NCBI RefSeq assembly: GCF_000002865.3 | Contig: NW_001865040.1 | Coordinates: 370,905 to 434,904, forward strand | DNA length: 64,000 nucleotides | Direction: 5' to 3' | DNA from: Monosiga brevicollis MX1 | Lineage: Eukaryota; Opisthokonta; Choanoflagellata; Craspedida; Salpingoecidae | Shown here: positions 58,201 to 64,000 of the stretch, one piece after another | Layout: each line of letters starts with the position of its first letter | How positions within the stretch are numbered: position 1 is the first letter of the stretch | Notes under the pieces: model-generated | What the model was told of the DNA's origin: nothing | The model's database searches: none | The model's input: only the letters and a program-made list of their open reading frames with translations | Translations under genes and position numbers: made by a program

Positions 58201-59235
58201 AAGGGCTACTCCATGGCAGCTGACATGTATAGCTTTGGTGGTAAGCGGTTGGAATGGTCCTCGAGGTGCCGGCCCGGTGGCTGCTCTCACCCTTTCCATG
58301 GCTGACCCCGCATGCTCATAATTCCTCTTAGTGTTGATGTGGGAGATCTGGTCACTCGGAGCCACTCCTTATGCACAAGGTAGCAAATGATCGCGCACAT
58401 GCTCACAACAGCCGAGTCTTCTAGCCTTGCCTTTGCTTTTGTGCGGTGTTGTTCTCTCGCAATATAGCCTGACTGAGGTGATTGCCTGGCCTAGTGTCCG
58501 ATGACAAGGTGCCGCTTCAGATCACGTCGCAGCACTTGCTGCCATGTCCGCCCGGCTGCCCGCCATCAGCCTTTGATCTCATGCGCCAGTGCTGGGAGTA
58601 TCGCCCTTCGGCTCGACCCGTACGTTCAGCGCTTGGCTTGTGCCGTCTGTATGCGATGCTTGTGGCTGCTCAGCTAACTTGTCTGCCTTTGCCTGCTTCT
58701 GAAAGACGGCGCCACGCATGAGTGCCGAATGCACCAGCTTGGCTCGAGCTCTTGCGTCTCAAAACGAGGTGAGCTATCCATTGCACCCAGCTGTCCAGCG
58801 CACACCAACTGTATTTTGCTCCCATCAAAGCCGGGCATCTGCTGACACGATGCTTTTGCACGGCAGCCAAGCACCGTCAACTATCGCTATCTCGAGTTTG
58901 TGGACGTCATGCCAGCGCAGCGCACCAGCGTCTCAGGCTGGGATGCTGATTTGTACAGCACAGGCGATACCGCAAATTCAAATCAAAGTGATGCCGGAAC
59001 CTGGAACACCGGGCTCTATGATACGCAACAACGGTCCACTACAGCGGCTCAAGACATGTCATGGGGCAACCAAGGCTACGATGTGGGTGTCTCGGGTGGA
59101 GCCCCCGTTTATTCTTCGCCCAATTATGCGTCACCCTATGCTACGCCTTCCACGAATGAGCAGTATGCCTATGTCGCGAATCCTCGTGGCAACAGTGGCA
59201 ACGTATATGACAGTCGGCCTACAATGCGAAAGTAA
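55237..59235 (+). CDS. Receptor tyrosine-kinase-like protein with degenerate (pseudokinase) domain
   Basis: Twelve phase-consistent exons give about 857 aa: 55237-55366, 55560-55705, 55899-56232, 56343-56547, 56728-57361, 57461-57609, 57753-58041, 58159-58240, 58332-58379, 58495-58619, 58706-58768, 58867-59235. A signal peptide (SLVSLLLLLAVSGSIVQAQ) leads an ectodomain with two similar modules (TWADGPSWTGDKPPCAGDDV; VPCNDHVIINGT), 42 straight threonines (residues 317-358), one membrane helix (about 403-424, then RRRR), and a kinase-like domain (about 456-735). The back half is clearly tyrosine-kinase: RWLAPEAVESKGYSMAADMY, SFGVLMWEIWSLGATPYAQ, FDLMRQCWEYRPSARP. The catalytic front is lost: the glycine loop reads SIASTPFGRL, the VAVK lysine position is SILVSSLK, there is no HRD loop (LLMTLNGFTVMV) and DFG reads VLG. 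The alpha-C Glu (FMAEASILKRI) remains. The tail has about 11 tyrosines. A second possible ATG is at 55258. The likely role is ligand-dependent scaffolding. Confidence 0.85.
56861..56986 (+). repeat. Threonine-codon (ACN)42 repeat inside the receptor gene
   Basis: 42 consecutive Thr codons (ACC, ACA, ACG, ACT mixed). The mixed codons suggest selection for the amino acid and not only slippage. It would make a mucin-like, O-glycosylated stalk next to the membrane helix. Confidence 0.9.
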
Positions 59236-60524
59236 AGACGCGCTTTAGCAAGCCGACCTCTGCCTCGCTTCCGTCTGCTGCGATGTTCCGCGTATTGCAC
59301 TTTTTCTTTATATCTCTTGTGTGTTGTGTGAGAACTTTTAACCCTGAAGCTCGGCGCTTTTTGTGAGAATTGATGTGCCCTTACCAGCCAGCGATGCCGC
59401 CTCTCCCTTTGATCAAACATCCAATCTCACCGCAAGATGTATAGTTTTCAAGTTCCATTTTTTTTTTTTTTTTTTCCTCAAACGCGAACAGATCCACTTT
59501 TCACTTTCACACAAACACCATTTTTTTTTTTGTGCACCCAAGCCGCCCTTTTGAATCACGTTGTCTGCCGTCTGGTGATCGACTCCGGGCAGGTAGATAG
59601 ACGGTGCAGGATGGTGTTCTGCATGCCGTTGTTGATGCCGCACCTGCTCGTGGCAGCACCGAGCGTGGGGGGTACCATTTCCATGTCCTTGTGGCTCTTG
59701 GCCACCGCCTACACCATCTGCATGCACAACATCTGCCTCCAATGCCTGGTCCTGTTTAGCCTGATTGCAACTGGCCTCTACTTTTCTAGCGACCACGAAC
59801 TGCTGCCCTTCAGCACCTTCGACCCCAGCTGACTCTGATGCTTACAGCTGGATTATTCTCTCTAAAAATCCTGATGCTTGTTTGTCTTTTAGAATTGTCG
59901 ATGAGCGCCGTCTGAGCTGTGGCGCGTGCAATGGCCCTTGTTAGCTTTATGCGTGTGTGCGTGCGTGTGTGCGTGTGTGGCTCGGATGACGGGCTTGTCA
60001 TGCCTTGTTCTATCAGGCTTCGCCCGTTCGTGCCCACCGCCATGTTGACTTGGCCCTCGAACCGTCTTACTTCTGCTGCGCAAGGGCGCGCCGCTGTGTC
60101 TTGACCTCCAGAAGCTGTTTCGGCTCTCTCTCCCGCTGGCTTCGGGAATTGACCTTTCTTTTGTGACCCAGCCACTCAATGCTTGCCCAATAGATTTTTG
60201 GGGTCCTGCGTCCTTGCGAGACGTCCTCATTATCGTCCTGCTCCAGTGCAAATGCTCTGTAGCTGCTGACCCATGGACACCTTCAATCAGAAACCAAAAA
60301 GGAGGGGACTTGAATTTTCACGCAGGCACATTCAAAGTCGATTTCAAAAACCGAGGCACATGACAGGACCATCATGTGCTTGAGTCGATCGGTCGTTGAT
60401 GTCTCAAGTAAAAATAAAACACAAAGGTGCATGTCTGGTTGGTGTGAACTTCAAGACACACCCCGGGTCGACAACAGGTGGACAAACAAGTTTTGTTCAC
60501 AATTTCCTAGGAGCACGGAGGCTT
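59236..60524. other. Convergent intergenic region, receptor gene and TCP11 gene
   Basis: About 1.3 kb. It holds T runs (59459-59475, 59520-59530) and a GTGTGC-like stretch near 59953-59980. Open frames at 59437-59832 and 59810-60251 have no recognisable domain or repeat-free coding signal; I call no gene. Confidence 0.5.
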
Positions 60525-63500
60525 TTAAGCATTCTCGTCCGACTCGGAGAGATATTCGGCTTCCTTGGGATACACTTCATCCAGGATGCGGTCGTAAACT
60601 CCAGCAAAAACTTCCTTATTGTGATAAGCAATGCGCGCCTGAGGGGTGCAAAGAGAGCACGAGCAGCCGTGAGATGAGTGCCGATGCCTAATGGAACAGC
60701 AGGAAGACATGTTTCTCAACGCCCTCATGGGTCCGCAGCTGTGTTGCATTCATATCCTCACCAGCTGCGTGAAGGTGCGTGAGAGATCATCGTGAACAAT
60801 ATCCAAGCCCGTATTCTGCTTCATCTCAATGGCATCCAAGTCAGGCATGGCATTGAAGTGGCGGCGAAGTTCATCGCCTGCACGGCGCAGCAGCAACTGA
60901 GCCACTGGATGTTGGCGATCAATAGTGCTGAGATGGGCAACTTGAACGGCACGCTCTTCAACTTGATGGGATGCTTGATGCCAGCTTGGAACATGGTGCA
61001 CAACATCAGCCGCCTTGGCCCATTTCTCAGCCTCGCCCCGCAACAATACCACGGCACGATCCTTGAAAAGCTGTGACAAACGAAGCAAGCATGGTTAAAA
61101 CACGGCGCATGCCAGGCTCAAAAGAGTCCCTTAATATTGCAAAGTAGTTTCAGTCGTTCTTACCTTCGCAAATGCCGCATCCTCCTTCAGAAACGCGTTT
61201 TTCGCCACAAGCAACGTGTAGAGCGTGGCAATGACCAAGAGGGTATCGTAGTTATCCAGCGCTTCCAGAACCGCCGGTGCATCCATCTACGCATGATCAA
61301 GTGCAGGCAGATTGAGGCCAGGCCAACAAGGCATGCTGTAGCAGAGCGGAACCCCCCCCCCCCCAAAAAAAAAAAAAAAAAAAAAATCAACAACTTTGAA
61401 TTGCATGCATTACCTGCAGTGTTTCAGGCCAGCGCTCAGGGGCCGGGCGATCGCGGAGCAAGGCTTCAAAGCCAGCGTAAAACAGAGTCTCAAAACTCGC
61501 GTTGCCTCGGCGATTCAAAGCGGGCGCATGAGGTTGAGCCGCCGCATCTTCCTGGGAAGGTGCTTCGGAAAGCCAGGCTTTGGTCATGGGCAGGGTCAGC
61601 TCGCCCCGCTGATCCATGGCATCCACGCGCTCCTTTTCAGCCATGATGGCGTGCTGTCGTAGCAGCGGCCGATAGGCGTCGACGATAAAGTTGGCCAGGT
61701 CAATACGCATGCACTTGGTGAGCTCGCATGCATCCAGCAAAAAGTCGGCCAGGTCAGACTGGCGCGCCAGGGCGTCACACATGGGCTCGCGCATGGGTGC
61801 TGAGAGCATGCGAGCAAAGCGCAGCACCGTTTCGCGCACGGCCGCTTCATCGAGGGCGCCGTGCTGAAGCTGCTGGTGCAAAAGATCGACGTCAAGGGCT
61901 TGCTCAATTTGATGGCGCAGCTTGGTCTGACGCGGCAGGGTACTGGCAGCCAGGTCGTCTCGCAATTGCACCAGCGTGGCTAGGGTGCAGGAGCAGGGGT
62001 GAGGTTCAGCCTTCTGGGTCATGGCCTCGAGTTCTGCACGAACGACGTCGCGAATGGCACGGCGAGCTTGATGTCGAGCACGGGCCTCAAAGTCGCGGCC
62101 CATGTCCTGGGGTGCTGGGCTAGGTGCAGCACCCTCCACCTTGCTTTCGGGGCCAGGCGTGGGTTCGTCGACGGTAAAGCGAAAGTCGGGATCAACGGCG
62201 ATGCGATGAAGCACGCTGACATCCCAAAGATCCTTGAAATCCGGTGGAAGGGGGTCTGATGCCTCAGGCTCAGGACTGCTATCGCTCAGCAGGGGCTCGC
62301 CGCTCACCGTCCGATCACGCGCGCGCTCCTGGAGCTGTCGTTGGTGCTGCTGGGCTTGAAGCTCACAGCGTGCAGCGCTGCACTGTTCAAAGGCCTCAGT
62401 CGCCTTCAGCGACTGCAAGCGGTCTTCGATGTGGACCAGCTGTTGGTCAATGTGTGGATGCCACTAATAAAGACGTGGCACAAGCGGAGCAAGAACACCC
62501 CCGGACGCACATACATGCACACAAGCACACGCACAGGGAGAGGCCAGAGAGAGGTGCAGGTGATCAGGTGAGTGATGGTAATGCGCACACACGGGCCTAG
62601 CCAGTACTTGAATGGTCTGGCTGCGAGGGGGCATGTTTTGGCTTACCTCGCCGGATTGGATCGATTCGCGCTTGGCAACGGTTTCACGCAGGCGACAGAG
62701 CTCCTCATGGTGTTGGACCAGACCTTGGACGAGATCCTGGCGATCGTGTTGCGACCAGCGACGGAAGGCATGGAGATAATTGAGCCAGACCATCTTGGCA
62801 GTGGCAAAGGCTGGCTTGGTCTCGGCAGAGGGTGCGCGCTCTTGGACATGGTGCATCCAGGTAAGGACAGCTTCCACCAGGCTGCGCGCGCGATCAGCGA
62901 GTTCCTCTGCAGCGTCTTCGTCAACGTCGTCAAAGATTTCATCTGGACGCATGGTGATCATGAGGCAAGTCAGGAAGACGCGATGCAATCGCTTCAAGGG
63001 GATACCGGCCACCGATTGCTGGTTGTCGAGAGAGCGGCTGAGCTTTTTGACAAGGGGAATGCATCGTTCCATGCTCTGGCGCTCGTGCAAGGCACTAGCC
63101 ACTTCTTCAAAGGACGCCGGGGCAGAATAGTTGCCTGCTCGTTCAAAAAGCTGGCCAGCGGGTGTGGCCGCAAAGGCACGGACAGAAGCGGCAGTGCGGG
63201 TGCGCAGGCGCCACGCACGTGTCAGCTGACGAAGGCGACGCGCTGACACAGGAGGTTTACTTGCTGGTGATGCGGCTTCTGTCAGACGGGCGTGATCAAG
63301 CAGAGAGCCACCGTTGATGGAGTTGTTGAGCGAGCTGGGCCCACTGTCAGCACGCAAGCGCTGCATCTTGGCGAGATGGCTGCGTGCGGCGCGAATGCGA
63401 TGTTCTTGTTCAAGATCTTCAGCGCGCTTTTGTACCTGTGCATGCGTATTCCATGGCGAGTCAGTCAGGACAAAGCCCATGGCAAGTTGGTCATTGCGGG

Positions 63501-63952
63501 CGAACAGGGCTTCATGACTTACGCTCAAGACGTGAGAGAAATGTTGAGCCGAGTGTTCCTGGCGTTCCATGAGCCATTGTTGACGGCGAGAGCGCGCGTC
63601 TCGCACAGCCATCTCGTAGTGATCAAGCAGGTCCTGACGACGCTGCTCCTGATGCTCAGCAGCCTCGGCGACGCGGCGGTTTTGTAGCAGGGCGGCCTGC
63701 GCACGCTTGTGAAGATATGCCGAACGACGCTCGGCGGCATGTTGATGTCTGAACCGGAACACATGTCATTGATGGGCGTGTGAGTCGGGGGCACAGCGAT
63801 GCGACTCGGAAGGAGGGCCAGACGGGGGAAAGAGTCGCGATGACCTACTGTGCTGCATGGTGGTGCTCTGGGACCGTGGCTGAAGGGCGGGGGGCTGCCA
63901 CCTTGAGGGGGGTGACATCCACCACCCAGGCAATGCCGGGGGAACTACTCAT
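60525..63952 (-). CDS. TCP11-domain protein (T-complex 11 / SOK1 family)
   Basis: TCP11 relatives act in sperm cAMP signalling in mammals and in growth control in yeast (SOK1). Six exons: 63849-63952, 62647-63748, 61414-62463, 61164-61286, 60762-61070, 60525-60638, about 933 aa. The N-terminal 400 residues are basic and helical (coiled-coil-like, rich in Arg, Gln, Ala), as in the long plant and protist members. The TCP11 signature is in exon 3: STLPRQTKLRHQIEQALDVD, LLHQQLQHGALDEAAVRETV, LRFARMLSAPMREPMCDAL, DLANFIVDAYRPLLRQHAIM. The C-terminus (EVYPKEAEYLSESDENA) is acidic. The start MSSSPGIAWVVDVTPLKVAA is the first in-frame ATG visible; the gene may extend past the window's right edge. The longer N-terminus compared with mammalian TCP11 (about 500 aa) is the main difference. 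Confidence 0.85.
61350..61386. repeat. Poly-C / poly-A run in a TCP11-gene intron
   Basis: About 12 C then about 24 A. On the gene's minus strand this reads T then G, between exons 3 and 4. Confidence 0.85.
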
Positions 63953-64000
63953 GCCGACTGATATGGCAGCCAGAAAGAAGTCGGCTCTCTCGAGGACGGA

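Noticed and set aside
59413-60251. Open frames of 120-130 codons on both strands between the receptor and TCP11 genes
   Set aside because: No recognisable domain, they overlap T and GTGTGC repeats, and the two strands compete.
1-64000. Transposons, LTR or viral elements, CRISPR arrays, rRNA and tRNA genes
   Set aside because: I looked for transposase, reverse transcriptase or capsid-like frames, long terminal or inverted repeats, and tRNA-like boxes and saw none convincing. A CRISPR array is not expected in this eukaryotic sequence. tRNAscan and RepeatMasker runs would settle it.

Overview
The window looks like nuclear DNA of a choanoflagellate, most likely Monosiga brevicollis or a close relative. 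This is inferred from content. The DNA is GC-rich and gene-dense, with many short GT-AG introns (mostly about 70-200 nt) and long pyrimidine tracts. Animal-type genes (an ERM/moesin protein, a receptor tyrosine-kinase-like protein) sit beside ciliary genes (CFAP74, LRRCC1) and fungal- or protist-like housekeeping genes. I rebuilt exons by hand by matching splice sites and reading phase to protein families I recognise, so boundaries are predictions.

Layout, left to right: a possible 5' end of a minus-strand gene at the left edge; ERM (minus, 1151-3448); CTP synthase (plus, 5155-8100); BCKDHB (minus, 8554-10547); inositol-3-phosphate synthase (minus, 11285-13254); a CBS-domain AMPK-gamma-like protein (plus, 14966-16349); CFAP74 (plus, 16902-22173); a protein with six EF-hands and a long coiled coil (plus, 23927-29023); CDC7 kinase (minus, 29362-32040); glycogen branching enzyme (plus, 32468-36599); the GINS subunit SLD5 (plus, 36774-38081); an intronless TPR-like protein (minus, 38272-39276); an importin-5-type karyopherin (plus, 39893-44363); a SPOUT1 RNA methyltransferase (plus, 44700-47544); LRRCC1/VFL1 (minus, 47571-52094); an assembly gap; mitochondrial prolyl-tRNA synthetase (minus, 52780-54705); a receptor-tyrosine-kinase-like pseudokinase (plus, 55237-59235); and a TCP11-domain protein (minus, 60525-63952).

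The genes do not form one pathway, but themes recur. CDC7 and SLD5 both act in replication origin firing. CFAP74 and LRRCC1 are cilium/centriole proteins. CTPS, BCKDHB, ISYNA1, the AMPK-gamma-like protein and GBE1 are core metabolism. Intergenic DNA is mostly simple repeats (TG, CA, GA, CTG, TCTCTG, long T or C runs). I see no convincing transposon, viral element, rRNA or tRNA gene.

The most unusual locus is the pseudokinase receptor at 55237-59235. It has a signal peptide, two ectodomain modules with a W...PC..D.V pattern, a 42-threonine stalk, one membrane segment, a tyrosine-kinase-like fold with the glycine loop, catalytic lysine, HRD loop and DFG motif all lost, and a tyrosine-rich tail. 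The six-EF-hand coiled-coil protein is the second candidate for something undescribed.
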